A stretch of 64,000 nt of DNA from Halosimplex pelagicum (GTDB lineage Archaea > Halobacteriota > Halobacteria > Halobacteriales > Haloarculaceae): NCBI RefSeq assembly GCF_013415905.1, contig NZ_CP058909.1, positions 2,542,001 through 2,606,000 of the forward strand, read 5' to 3'. The first letter of the stretch is position 1. Each line of letters begins with the position of its first letter. Of this stretch, positions 35,964 through 43,077 are shown piece after piece. Both the position numbers and the translations under genes were made by a program. A model generated the notes under the pieces. That model searched no databases. It was not told the origin of the DNA and saw only the letters and a list, made by a program, of their open reading frames with translations.

Positions 35964-36415
35964 CGGTCGCCCTCCGGCAGCAGGTCGGTCTCTGCGGGCG
36001 TCGCGACCATCGGGGCGTTCCCGAGGATGTCCGTCACCTGGCGCCGCGAGGAGTGCTCGACGAACGTCGGGTCCTTGCCCTGCTTCTTGTCGAGCTCGGA
36101 GTAGCCGGCGACCACGTACCGGTCGGCGTCGGAGTCCCAGCGGATGGCCGTCGCACCGATGTTGGTCCACGTCACGACGGCGAGCTCGCCGTCGGCGTGC
36201 TTGGCCGCGCGCAGGTAGTCGTTCGCGTCGGCGGTCCGCGGCGGTGCCTCGCCGTTGACCTCCGCGAGGACCCGCCGGACGGTCGGCCGCTCGTCGGGCT
36301 TGGCGTCTTCGAGGACGGCGATGGCGGCCTCGCTGGCGCGCTCGCCGATGGGCAGCGGCAGGCGGTCGAGATCCCAGTCGATGTCCTCCTGGACGCGGTC
36401 GGGGTTGACCGTCAT
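35960..36415 (-). CDS. early-operon viral protein, unknown
   Basis: A 151-aa acidic protein. The N-terminal half is helical (GERASEAAIAVLEDAKPDE, TVRRVLAEVNGE), followed by a beta-rich stretch (LAVVTWTNIGATAIRWDSDADRYVVAGY). It overlaps its neighbours by 4 nt on each side (ATGA). No family is recognised. Confidence 0.55.
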   Translation of the reverse strand: MTVNPDRVQEDIDWDLDRLPLPIGERASEAAIAVLEDAKPDERPTVRRVLAEVNGEAPPRTADANDYLRAAKHADGELAVVTWTNIGATAIRWDSDADRYVVAGYSELDKKQGKDPTFVEHSSRRQVTDILGNAPMVATPAETDLLPEGDR

Positions 36416-36939
36416 CGGTCGCCCCCCTCGTCGCGTTCGGGAACCGGCATGATGACACCCCTCTCCGCGTCTTGGTTGAAGTTCGCAAGGTACCAGCGCT
36501 GAGTCTCAATCAGGTTGGTGAACGTGAGGTCACCAGGGCCCTGATAGGTAAATCGTAGACCTGGACCGCACGGCTCGATGGATTTGATGAACGACTGTTT
36601 CTCCATGCGATCCCGGACTTGTTCCCGCGAGGACGGCTCCGAAATGGTCTGTCCACTGTCGGTCATCGCGACCGGCCCGTCACCGTCGCGGTCCTGGATG
36701 ACGTCGACGACGACCTCGGCGAACTCCTCGGGGAGGACCAGCCAGGACTGGGCACCGTCGTAGTCGACGACGACCTGGCGGATGGTCGCCCCGCTGCGCG
36801 AGATCCTGCGCTCGTGGACCTCGTAGGGACCCGCGGTCAGCTGGTAGTCGTACTCGTCTTCGAGGAGGACGCGCTCGATGGCGTCGGCCAGGGCGTCGAG
36901 ATCGTGGGCGGGCTGTCCGTCGTCGGCGTCGGTCGTCAT
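36412..36939 (-). CDS. early-operon viral protein, unknown
   Basis: A 175-aa protein from ATG 36939 (MTTDADDGQPAHDLDAL). It has a helical start, a beta-rich middle (YEVHERRISRSGATIRQVVVDY, broken by a turn) and a GLRFTYQGPGDLTFTNLI segment near the end. It overlaps by 4 nt on both sides. No motif that points to a function is visible. Confidence 0.55.
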   Translation of the reverse strand: MTTDADDGQPAHDLDALADAIERVLLEDEYDYQLTAGPYEVHERRISRSGATIRQVVVDYDGAQSWLVLPEEFAEVVVDVIQDRDGDGPVAMTDSGQTISEPSSREQVRDRMEKQSFIKSIEPCGPGLRFTYQGPGDLTFTNLIETQRWYLANFNQDAERGVIMPVPERDEGGDR

Positions 36940-37340
36940 CGGTTGCCTCCCGTGACCTCGACGCCGGTCGCGAGCAGTTCCATCGCGGCCTCGGTCGCCG
37001 GCGTCGCATGGACCTCCTGGTCGTCGCCGATGTCGACGATGTCCAGCTGGTCGAGCTTTGGCACGTGCGTCTGGTACAGCGAGACGTACACGCGCTTGCG
37101 CTGCTGGTCGGTCAGGTTGGCGATCGTGCAGTCGTACTCCTCGCAAGCGACCGTCTCGGCCAGGTCAACCATGTCGACCGCGTCGAGCTGGTTAACCCAG
37201 CGGATAGCGAGCCGCCGGCGGTCGCTGCGGAGCGCCTCGAACAGGTCGCCGGGGGGCACGTCCGCCGTCACGGGGTCGGCCTCGGGCTCAGGGTCGTCGG
37301 TCTCGTCGGCGTCGGCACCGAACAGGTCGAGCCCGAACAT
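36936..37340 (-). CDS. DUF7344 winged-helix protein
   Basis: A 134-aa protein with the haloarchaeal DUF7344 winged-helix pattern: LFEALRSDRRRLAIRWVNQLD, VDLAETVACEEYD, LTDQQRKRVYVSLYQTHVPKLDQL, DIVDIGDDQEVHAT. A cellular or viral transcription-factor-like domain, probably DNA binding. Second gene of the early operon; its ATG shares one base with the upstream stop. Confidence 0.75.
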   Translation of the reverse strand: MFGLDLFGADADETDDPEPEADPVTADVPPGDLFEALRSDRRRLAIRWVNQLDAVDMVDLAETVACEEYDCTIANLTDQQRKRVYVSLYQTHVPKLDQLDIVDIGDDQEVHATPATEAAMELLATGVEVTGGNR

Positions 37341-37846
37341 CAGTCCCCACCCCGGTTGCGGTCGAGCTCGTCACCGTACTGGTCCAGCAGGTCTGCACCA
37401 TCGTCGGCCAGCTCGTACAGGCGCCCTTTCTTGCGGTCGTCGGGGACGATGAGCTCGACGAGCTCGCGCTCGCGGAGTCGCTGAAGTGCCCGCGAGACGT
37501 GGGCCATGCCGACGCCCTGTTCCTCGGCGATCGTCGACGGCGTCGCGGCGCCGTCTTCGAGCGCGTCGAGGACGGCCATCCGGTATCGGGAGGAGATGCA
37601 GTAGCTCAGGTTGTCGACGGTGGTCTGCCCGCCGTCGGCAAGTATCTGGGGTGCGTCGGTGGCCGTCTGGCCGCTACCCTCATGAGGTTTGGCGGCCGAC
37701 TGTGCTTCTGCAGGAGCCCCAACCCCTGCCGAAGTTTTCTGCGTGGCCTCCGTCGGCGAGTCCGAACTATCACGACCGTCTGCACGGTCGGCTAAACTGG
37801 GATCATGGGCCCTATTCTTAAGGGCCGTGTGCTCTTTCTGTCGCAT
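37340..37846 (-). CDS. winged-helix regulator, first gene of early operon
   Basis: A 168-aa protein. Its first 70 residues are polar and probably disordered; then a MarR/ArsR-like winged helix follows: ISSRYRMAVLDALEDGAATPS, TIAEEQGVGMAHVSRALQRLRERELVELI, DDRKKGRLYELADDGADLL. It heads the 13-gene minus-strand operon and faces the repressor-like gene at 38096 across a 250-nt regulatory region, the usual place for a lysis-lysogeny type switch. The start may be further in, since the N-terminal extension is low complexity. Confidence 0.7.
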   Translation of the reverse strand: MRQKEHTALKNRAHDPSLADRADGRDSSDSPTEATQKTSAGVGAPAEAQSAAKPHEGSGQTATDAPQILADGGQTTVDNLSYCISSRYRMAVLDALEDGAATPSTIAEEQGVGMAHVSRALQRLRERELVELIVPDDRKKGRLYELADDGADLLDQYGDELDRNRGGD

Positions 37847-37976
37847 GGGTCTTCGATACCTCGTAATGAGGTGACCGCTGACCCGCCCCGGCGTGTCTCC
37901 AGCACGTCGGACCTTCTGGCCCGAAAGGGCAGGTCAATCACTCTATTATCTCGCCCGTTATGTAAGTGTTACTGTG

Positions 37977-38042
37977 GATTCTACAGCCGTGGAAGTGAAG
38001 TAGCCCCCACCAACTGTAAAGTAGATTCCTACAACTGTGAAT
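37977..38042. promoter_or_regulatory. direct repeats in divergent early promoter region
   Basis: GATTCTACAGCCGTGGAA at 37977-37994 and GATTCCTACAACTGTGAAT at 38024-38042 are related (about 14 shared positions with one gap), with a partial third GATTACAAGTAACTG at 38051. They lie 55-120 nt before the repressor-like gene and 130 nt before the early operon. Probable operators for one of the flanking winged-helix proteins. Confidence 0.45.
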
Positions 38043-38095
38043 AGGGGTAAGATTACAAGTAACTGCACAGACAATGCCAAGACACCGATACGCCT

Positions 38096-38392
38096 ATGAG
38101 TTACACAGTCGCACCGGCGGACGTGCCGAGACAGCGAGCGGAGTGGATGACCCAGGCCGACGAGGCCATCCTCGAAACGATGCGTGACGAGGGCAACATG
38201 ACTCCGCAGGCGCTTGATGATACCTTCGACGTGACAGTCGCCAACTACGCCCGTGATCGGCTGTCGATGATGACGACGGCGGGGCTCGTCGAGAAGATCG
38301 GGCGTGGTTTGTACCGGCTTACCGACGAGGGCGAGGCGTTCCTCGACGAGGAACTTGACGCCAGCACGCTCCCCGACCCGACCGGTGACTGA
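38096..38392 (+). CDS. PhiH1-repressor-like winged-helix protein
   Basis: A 98-aa winged-helix protein: QADEAILETMRDEGNMTPQAL, VTVANYARDRLSMMTTAGLVEKIG, then the GRGLYRLTDEGEAFLDEEL wing. It matches the small repressor type of phage PhiH-like haloviruses. It is the only plus-strand gene between the two minus-strand blocks and is divergent from the early operon, so it is a good candidate for the prophage repressor. Confidence 0.75.
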   Translation: MSYTVAPADVPRQRAEWMTQADEAILETMRDEGNMTPQALDDTFDVTVANYARDRLSMMTTAGLVEKIGRGLYRLTDEGEAFLDEELDASTLPDPTGD

Positions 38393-38397
38393 CATCG

Positions 38398-38643
38398 CTA
38401 CGCCGGCCCTGCGGCTCGCTTGAGATTATCCTCCAGCCACTCCGGAACGTCCACATCACACAGCTCGCCGTCCCGCCAGCTGGTCACGACCTCGGGCTCG
38501 CCGCTGCGGCTCACTTCTAACCGCCAGCGCCGGCCATCGGGATGCTCCACGTCCAGTCGAGCCCCGCCGGCGCCGGCGTCGTCGAGCTTCTCGACTTCGA
38601 CCTCGGTCCCGCTGTAGTCGTGCATGGTCATCGTGTCTGGCAT
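38398..38643 (-). CDS. small viral protein with shared operator
   Basis: An 81-aa acidic protein from ATG 38643 (MPDTMTMHDYSGTEVEV) with beta strands (RLDVEHPDGRRWRLEVSRSG) and a C-terminal amphipathic helix (EWLEDNLKRAAG). The promoter has a TATA-like CTTTTCAAC about 27 nt before the start and carries the 26-bp element also found before the orc1/cdc6-like gene. Convergent with the repressor-like gene, with 5 nt between stops. The function is unknown. Confidence 0.6.
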   Translation of the reverse strand: MPDTMTMHDYSGTEVEVEKLDDAGAGGARLDVEHPDGRRWRLEVSRSGEPEVVTSWRDGELCDVDVPEWLEDNLKRAAGPA

Positions 38644-38681
38644 ACACACTTGCGTACGAAAGGGGGTTGAAAAGGTCTGAT

Positions 38682-38707
38682 GGGGGTGGATCCGATGGAT
38701 CCGATGC
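38682..38707. promoter_or_regulatory. 26-bp element, copy 1 (tandem CGGATCC)
   Basis: On the gene strand it contains CGGATCC-AT-CGGATCC followed by a C-run, ending 39 nt before the 81-aa gene and just upstream of its TATA-like box. It matches the copy at 40330-40355 at 24 of 26 positions. Confidence 0.65.
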
Positions 38708-38837
38708 TGCCCCGTCCGGCTCACGTCTGACGATTCGGGCGGATCCGGAGCGGATGTTCCAAATCGGTTGATAGTTGTGCAAGTTGAACTGTTGCAAGAA
38801 TCCAACTAATTTATGACGAGTGGCATATTACACCCAG

Positions 38838-38930
38838 ATGGCCGCAGCCTACCAGAGCTGTGACCCTCGTGATCGACGTATGAAAGAAACGCACTCCCTG
38901 CAGGTCAGCGAGACGGCTGCTCTGCGATAG
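38838..38930 (+). CDS. possible 30-aa ORF ahead of the repeat zone
   Basis: ATG at 38838 to TAG at 38928-38930 encodes a short polar peptide (MAAAYQSCDPRDRRMKE). A TATA-like AATTTATG about 30 nt upstream would give a leaderless transcript running into the iteron-like repeats. Coding is doubtful; a transcript here could instead prime or regulate replication. Confidence 0.2.
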   Translation: MAAAYQSCDPRDRRMKETHSLQVSETAALR

Positions 38931-38942
38931 TGGTGCGTTCAC

Positions 38943-39182
38943 GTCATCTTGAGTAGCCGGTTGACCCACCGGTAGCAAAGTCATCTTGGGTCGCCTTCAC
39001 TTTCCGCGGATGAATGGAACCGGTGGAGAGCCACCGGTAGTTTTAGTCCCGGTTGAGCGACATCCCCAGCCCAAGGAGAATTAGTCCCTGGCCCAGTGGA
39101 TGCCCCCCTAGGACTAAGACTGTGCCACAGGCGATGATAGTGGCAGAGTCGTTCGTCATCTTGAGTCGCCTTCACTTTCGGC
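38943..39182. repeat. iteron-like repeat zone, candidate replication origin
   Basis: Three copies of a GTCATCTTGAGT-type element: a short one at 38943-38958 and two 28-nt copies at 38980-39007 and 39155-39182 that match at 26 of 28 positions. Between them are CCACCGGTAG twice (38966, 39031), a perfect inverted repeat ACCGGTGG-agag-CCACCGGT (39019-39038), and TTAGTCC twice (39043, 39081) with an inverted GGACTAA (39111). No gene lies here. The zone ends 94 nt from the stop of the orc1/cdc6-like gene, the usual setting of an archaeal origin. Confidence 0.6.
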
Positions 39183-39275
39183 TGCACGACTCGGCGGCCG
39201 CGAAGCGACCTCCGGAGATCTTCACGCCAACCAACCTGTTGGGATGGGAGGGCAAAAGCGTAGCGGACACCAGTG

Positions 39276-40292
39276 TTACTCGAACGCGACCGCGTCCCAC
39301 GTCCGGGACTGGTTCTCTCCGGCCGACTCGACGTAGTTGTAGTGTTCCATCTTCGAGAGGTACGATCGGACGGTCCGCTTCGCGCGCGGCTCGTCGACGA
39401 CGTCGGAGTACCGCTCGTACAACTCCCCAGGCGCCAGCGCCCCTTCGTCCCGCAGAATCTCGAATAGCACCTGCTGGTGGTCGTGCAGCTGGTCGAAGGC
39501 CTTGCGTTGGATGGCCTCCCGCGCCGCCGGTACGGCCTCGCGAATGTCCTCCTCGGTAATCACGAGCCGGCCCCGCTCGGGGTGGGCCTCCTCGGCGAGG
39601 TCGGCGGCCTCCCGGAGCGCCCGGATGCCCTTGCGCGCGTCGCCGTCGACGCGCTCGGCGACGTAGTCGAGTTGCCCGTCGCTGACGACCGACGCGTCCT
39701 GGAAGGCCGCCGCCGCGCGGGCCTGGAGGATGGCCGAGATCTCCGCCGCCGAGTAGGCGGGACACTCGATGTGGCGGCCGACCGCGAGTCGGCTTCGAAG
39801 CCGCTGATCCATCCCGTCGAAAAAGTCCGTCTCGGAGTTCCCGATGACGACGAGGTTCAACTCGCTCTCCCACAGATCGTAGACGACCCGCTTGTCGCGC
39901 AGCTGGTCGGCCTCGTCGAGGATGACCCACCGCTCGGTGTCGTCGAGGCGGTCGATGCGCTCCAGCAGCGCGGCGCGGCCCGTCGAGTGGCGATGGACGG
40001 TCCCTTCGTAGAGTTCGTCGGCGACGGCGTAGAGCACGTCGTGGCGCTCGTAGTCGCGCCAGCAGTTGACGTAGACCGACCGCGACCGGGAGTGCCCCGG
40101 CGGCGAGAGTTGGTCGGCGACCAGCTGGGCGCACATCGTCTTCCCGGTCCCGGGCGGTCCGAACAGGTACGCGAGACCGCTCGATCCGCGGTCGACGGCG
40201 CCGCGCAGCCGGCGGAGTTCGTGCTCGCGATGGACGACCAGCTCGTGCTTGGGCGTCTCGTCCTCGTCGAGGACCTCCGGCTGGACCAACAT
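39276..40292 (-). CDS. Orc1/Cdc6-type replication initiator, proviral
   Basis: A 338-aa AAA+ ATPase with Walker A GPPGTGKT, Walker B WVILDEADQL, sensor 1 VVIGNSETDFF and a sensor 2-like RSRLAVGRHIECP region. A winged-helix DNA-binding domain follows at the C-terminus (HDHQQVLFEILRDEGALAPGEL, AKRTVRSYLSKMEHYNYVES). Orc1/Cdc6 proteins bind origin repeats and load the replicative helicase. It is shorter than cellular Orc1 proteins (about 400 aa) and divergent, as in viral and plasmid copies. The promoter has a clear TATA box (GATTATATTACC, minus strand) about 28 nt before the start and the shared 26-bp element above it. Confidence 0.88.
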   Translation of the reverse strand: MLVQPEVLDEDETPKHELVVHREHELRRLRGAVDRGSSGLAYLFGPPGTGKTMCAQLVADQLSPPGHSRSRSVYVNCWRDYERHDVLYAVADELYEGTVHRHSTGRAALLERIDRLDDTERWVILDEADQLRDKRVVYDLWESELNLVVIGNSETDFFDGMDQRLRSRLAVGRHIECPAYSAAEISAILQARAAAAFQDASVVSDGQLDYVAERVDGDARKGIRALREAADLAEEAHPERGRLVITEEDIREAVPAAREAIQRKAFDQLHDHQQVLFEILRDEGALAPGELYERYSDVVDEPRAKRTVRSYLSKMEHYNYVESAGENQSRTWDAVAFE

Positions 40293-40329
40293 GCCCGTGA
40301 TATGTCCGACGGTGGGTAATATAATCGAC

Positions 40330-40355
40330 GGGGGCGGATCCGATGGATCCGGTGC
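40330..40355. promoter_or_regulatory. 26-bp element, copy 2 (tandem CGGATCC)
   Basis: Copy 2 of the tandem CGGATCC element, 38 nt before the orc1/cdc6-like start and directly upstream of its TATA box. Placing and spacing equal copy 1, so the two genes are probably co-regulated. Confidence 0.65.
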
Positions 40356-40383
40356 ACGCCTTATCCCGATCAGGGTGCCATCC

Positions 40384-40926
40384 TCACCTCAACTTGTACA
40401 GCGACGTGACGAACGGCAGTTTGTTGTACATCATGACGGCTACCGGGAGCCCGACGATCGTAAGCGACACCACCCAAGCGGCGGCCATCCAGAGCGCAGA
40501 TGCCCACCAGCCGACGAGCACGAAGTAGACTGCGCGAACCGGAATCGAGTACTGGTCAGGCCCGGTCCGCTCGACGCTGGTCCCCTCGGCTGTGGTCGTG
40601 ACGACCTGCGTGTCGGTCCGCTTTTTCAGCGAGATGACCATCGGCACCTTGTTGATCATCTTGAGCCCGAGCGGCAGCCCGATGATCGTCAGGTTGCACA
40701 CCCAGGCGATCGTCAGCCAGATCCCCGACGCCCACCATCCGACACAGAAAAACCAGACTGCGCGGACGAGTAGGGAGTTCTGCTCGGTTGCGGTCTCGAC
40801 GACGGTCGTACCACCGTCCGCCGCCTGGGCATCAGCTGCGGACTCGAACCGCGTTCCACAATCCGGACACATCTCGGCGCGGCGGCTCACTTCGTTCCCA
40901 CAATCTGGGCAGTACATTGAGTCCAT
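40384..40926 (-). CDS. zinc-ribbon membrane protein with two YccF-like domains
   Basis: A 180-aa protein from ATG 40926. It has an N-terminal zinc ribbon (YCPDCGNEVSRRAEMCPDCGTR) and then two copies of a YccF-like unit, each a pair of hydrophobic helices around a VGWWAS...W...A W motif and ending IIGLPLGLKMINKVP or IVGLPVAVMMYNKLP. It is predicted to have four membrane helices with the ribbon in the cytosol. The role is unknown; viral superinfection exclusion or membrane remodelling are possibilities. Its promoter is nearly the same as that of the next gene upstream. Confidence 0.72.
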   Translation of the reverse strand: MDSMYCPDCGNEVSRRAEMCPDCGTRFESAADAQAADGGTTVVETATEQNSLLVRAVWFFCVGWWASGIWLTIAWVCNLTIIGLPLGLKMINKVPMVISLKKRTDTQVVTTTAEGTSVERTGPDQYSIPVRAVYFVLVGWWASALWMAAAWVVSLTIVGLPVAVMMYNKLPFVTSLYKLR

Positions 40927-40936
40927 ACTGCATCTT

Positions 40937-40965
40937 TTCGAATAGCGTCGCAAAAGCGTTCGCCC
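40937..40965 (-). promoter_or_regulatory. promoter shared by two zinc-ribbon genes, copy 1
   Basis: A 29-nt segment beginning 11 nt upstream of the start, with CTTTTGCG acting as a TATA-like box about 26 nt before the ATG and GGGCGAAC as a possible BRE. It matches the 42015-42043 copy at 23 of 29 positions with identical spacing to the start codon. Confidence 0.6.
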
Positions 40966-40996
40966 AATGTCGATACCGCTGTTCGCGAATGCTCAA

Positions 40997-42004
40997 CTAC
41001 CCACTTTCGAGGTCGACGGTGTGCGTGCTCGCCGACGAGAAGGTCCCTGCAGGCTCGACGTGCAGCTCGCGCCCAGTCTGGTCGGTCGGCACGTCGTAGA
41101 TGAGGACGCCGTCCTTGCCGACACCGGGGTCGAGCTGCTCGAAGATGACGGGGTTCTCGACGACAGCCATCGCGTCCGTGTCGACATCGTACTCCCGGCC
41201 CTGACTATCGACCAACGTGTACAGATTCGACGAGACAGAGACTGATTCGTTGGCGACGTTGGTCATGCTCAGGTCGATGACGATGAACTCGCCGTCGGCC
41301 TCTTCGGAGATGTACTCGCCGCCGACGGACGACTGCACGGACAGGTCCGCCACGCGATACCGGATCGATTTCCCACCATCACCGACGACGAACTGCTCGG
41401 CCACCTGGTGGGACCGGTCCGGGACCGGCGTCGGCGACGGTTTCGGCGTCGCGGTGGGGGTTGGTTCCGGGGGCGCGGTGGGCGTCGCCGTCGCGGTTGG
41501 CGTCACCGTCGGCGTCGACGGTGCCGCCGGCGTCGAGGTCGATACCGGTTCTGGGGTGGGTGTGGGCGTCGCGGTTGCAGCTGGACTGCTCCCGTCTCCA
41601 CCCCCGCCCCCGTCGTTCGTGGCGGGCGCGGTTGCGCCCAGCACTCCCATGCCGACGATCGCGGCGACGATCACGACCCCCGCCGCGGTGGCGCCCGTGA
41701 CGGAGGTCCCCTGGACGGCGGCGAGTTTCGACCGTGTGGGTGGGAGCGCAAACGCGCCAGCGGCCAAGAGAATGAGCCCAGCCGCGGCGTTCATCGTCAC
41801 CGCGCCGAGCCCGAGAAACAACAGGATCGCGCCGCCAAGATACGCGATGATGGCCCCGACGCTCCGCCCACCGCCATCGCTCGCCTCTGCACCGCTCGGG
41901 TCGTTGTCAGCACCGAGATGCGAGACATCCGTCCCACACTCGGGGCAGAATTTCACGTCTGCACCGATGTCTGCCCCACAGTTTGGGCAGTACTTGGTAG
42001 CCAT
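40997..42004 (-). CDS. zinc-ribbon membrane protein with DUF4352-like domain
   Basis: A 335-aa protein. Zinc ribbon (YCPNCGADIGADVKFCPECGT), three hydrophobic segments (IIAYLGGAILLFLGLGAV, MNAAAGLILLAAGAFAL, AAGVVIVAAIVGMGVLGA), a Thr/Pro linker (about 150-200), then a C-terminal beta domain of the DUF4352 type (FIVIDLSMTNVANESVSVSS, FEQLDPGVGKDGVLIYDVP) that would face outside. This architecture is common in archaea for surface proteins of unknown role; in a provirus it may be a lysogenic conversion protein. It has its own promoter, not the operon upstream. Confidence 0.72.
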   Translation of the reverse strand: MATKYCPNCGADIGADVKFCPECGTDVSHLGADNDPSGAEASDGGGRSVGAIIAYLGGAILLFLGLGAVTMNAAAGLILLAAGAFALPPTRSKLAAVQGTSVTGATAAGVVIVAAIVGMGVLGATAPATNDGGGGGDGSSPAATATPTPTPEPVSTSTPAAPSTPTVTPTATATPTAPPEPTPTATPKPSPTPVPDRSHQVAEQFVVGDGGKSIRYRVADLSVQSSVGGEYISEEADGEFIVIDLSMTNVANESVSVSSNLYTLVDSQGREYDVDTDAMAVVENPVIFEQLDPGVGKDGVLIYDVPTDQTGRELHVEPAGTFSSASTHTVDLESG

Positions 42005-42014
42005 GCGTCATGTA

Positions 42015-42043
42015 TTCGAACAGGGGTGTAAAAGTGTTCGCCC
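42015..42043 (-). promoter_or_regulatory. promoter shared by two zinc-ribbon genes, copy 2
   Basis: Copy 2 of the element: CTTTTACAC about 26 nt before the ATG at 42004 and GGGCGAAC upstream of it. Same spacing as copy 1; both predict leaderless transcripts. Confidence 0.6.
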
Positions 42044-42048
42044 CGGCG

Positions 42049-42519
42049 TCAGGATTCGGATCGCGGCGATGGCGGTTCGGCGGGGATATCGCTGTGGTCG
42101 GTCAACGGGTCCTCGGTCTCGTCGGCCATCGGACACGCCTGGTCGTGGACGACCTCGAAGGCGTCCTCGTCGAGGTTGCCGCACGGGCAGCGAAACGCCA
42201 GCACTTCTCCCTCGTGGAGGCCGCCGCGACCCTCGGTCTCGGCGTACTTGACGATCGTGATCGGGTGGGTGTCGTCGAACTCCGGCGTGGGGCGGCCCGG
42301 AACATCGGGGACCAGCTCGTCGTAGTGGTCGCGACCGTGCTCGCCGGCGAGGCTGCAGTCCTCGTCGTGCCAGATCTGGTCGAGCGTCTCGTCGGCTTGC
42401 ATGCATTCGGGACACAGGTAGCCCGCGCACTCGCCGACGTGGTGGTTCGTATCCTGGGGGTCCGTGACGACGAGCCGCTGGATCTGCGTGCCGTCCAGAT
42501 CCTCGCGGGTGACCCTCAT
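42049..42519 (-). CDS. viral zinc-binding protein, unknown
   Basis: A 156-aa acidic protein with Cys/His clusters: YLCPECMQADET...HDEDCSLAGEH and FRCPCGNLDEDA...VVHDQACPM, each resembling a small zinc site. Last gene of the second minus-strand operon, with a 4-nt overlap with the gene before it. No family is recognised. Confidence 0.58.
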   Translation of the reverse strand: MRVTREDLDGTQIQRLVVTDPQDTNHHVGECAGYLCPECMQADETLDQIWHDEDCSLAGEHGRDHYDELVPDVPGRPTPEFDDTHPITIVKYAETEGRGGLHEGEVLAFRCPCGNLDEDAFEVVHDQACPMADETEDPLTDHSDIPAEPPSPRSES

Positions 42520-42773
42520 CGGTCCACCTGCTCGGGCCCGGTGACGGTCTCGGCATCCGTCTCGTCGCCGACGATCTCGACATCGTCCACTGCCCGCTGA
42601 CCGATCTCGACACCGATGTCAGTAACGGGCTCGCTGCCCTCGGCGCGCCAGTCACAGCCCGTCCACACCTCAGTGATGCGCGTGTAGCCTTCGGGCGACC
42701 GCGCCTCGTAGCGGACGCGCCGGGGCGGGCCTTGCGGTGGGTCGTACCGGAGCGTGATGCCCTCGTCAGTCAT
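42516..42773 (-). CDS. small viral protein, unknown
   Basis: An 85-aa protein with a beta-rich N-terminus (ITLRYDPPQGPPRRVRYEAR) and a GYTRITEVWTGCDWRAEGSEP segment, then an acidic tail. It overlaps by 8 nt upstream and 4 nt downstream. Not recognised. Confidence 0.52.
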   Translation of the reverse strand: MTDEGITLRYDPPQGPPRRVRYEARSPEGYTRITEVWTGCDWRAEGSEPVTDIGVEIGQRAVDDVEIVGDETDAETVTGPEQVDR

Positions 42774-43077
42774 CGCTGTCCTCCTCGCTGTGGAGTCGCG
42801 CGGTCCGTCGTAGCCGCGACCGTGGGTAGGCGTAGGCCATCAGGTTCTCGACGTCGGCGGTCGTCCGCCCGGGGAAGACGGCCTCGACGACGTGGTCGTC
42901 GGCGGGGTACTCGGGGTTGACATCGGCGACGGTCTTCTCGTCGTCGACCGGGACCTCGTCGGCCCGTTCGGCCGGCGTGCCGACGACGAGCATGGTCGCT
43001 GCCTCGTCGGGGTCGTCCTCGCGGTCCTGAACGTGATCGCCGACGTGCAGTTGCGGGAGACCCTCGTCCTCAGGCAT
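42766..43077 (-). CDS. viral protein sharing a domain with a host-region protein
   Basis: A 103-aa protein. VGDHVQDREDD, ADVNPEYPADDHVVEAVFPG and YAYPRSRLRR match by eye the N-terminal domain of the 175-aa protein at 16235-16762, so the family exists both here and in the host accessory region. It overlaps both neighbours by 8 nt. The function is unknown. Confidence 0.6.
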   Translation of the reverse strand: MPEDEGLPQLHVGDHVQDREDDPDEAATMLVVGTPAERADEVPVDDEKTVADVNPEYPADDHVVEAVFPGRTTADVENLMAYAYPRSRLRRTARLHSEEDSDD

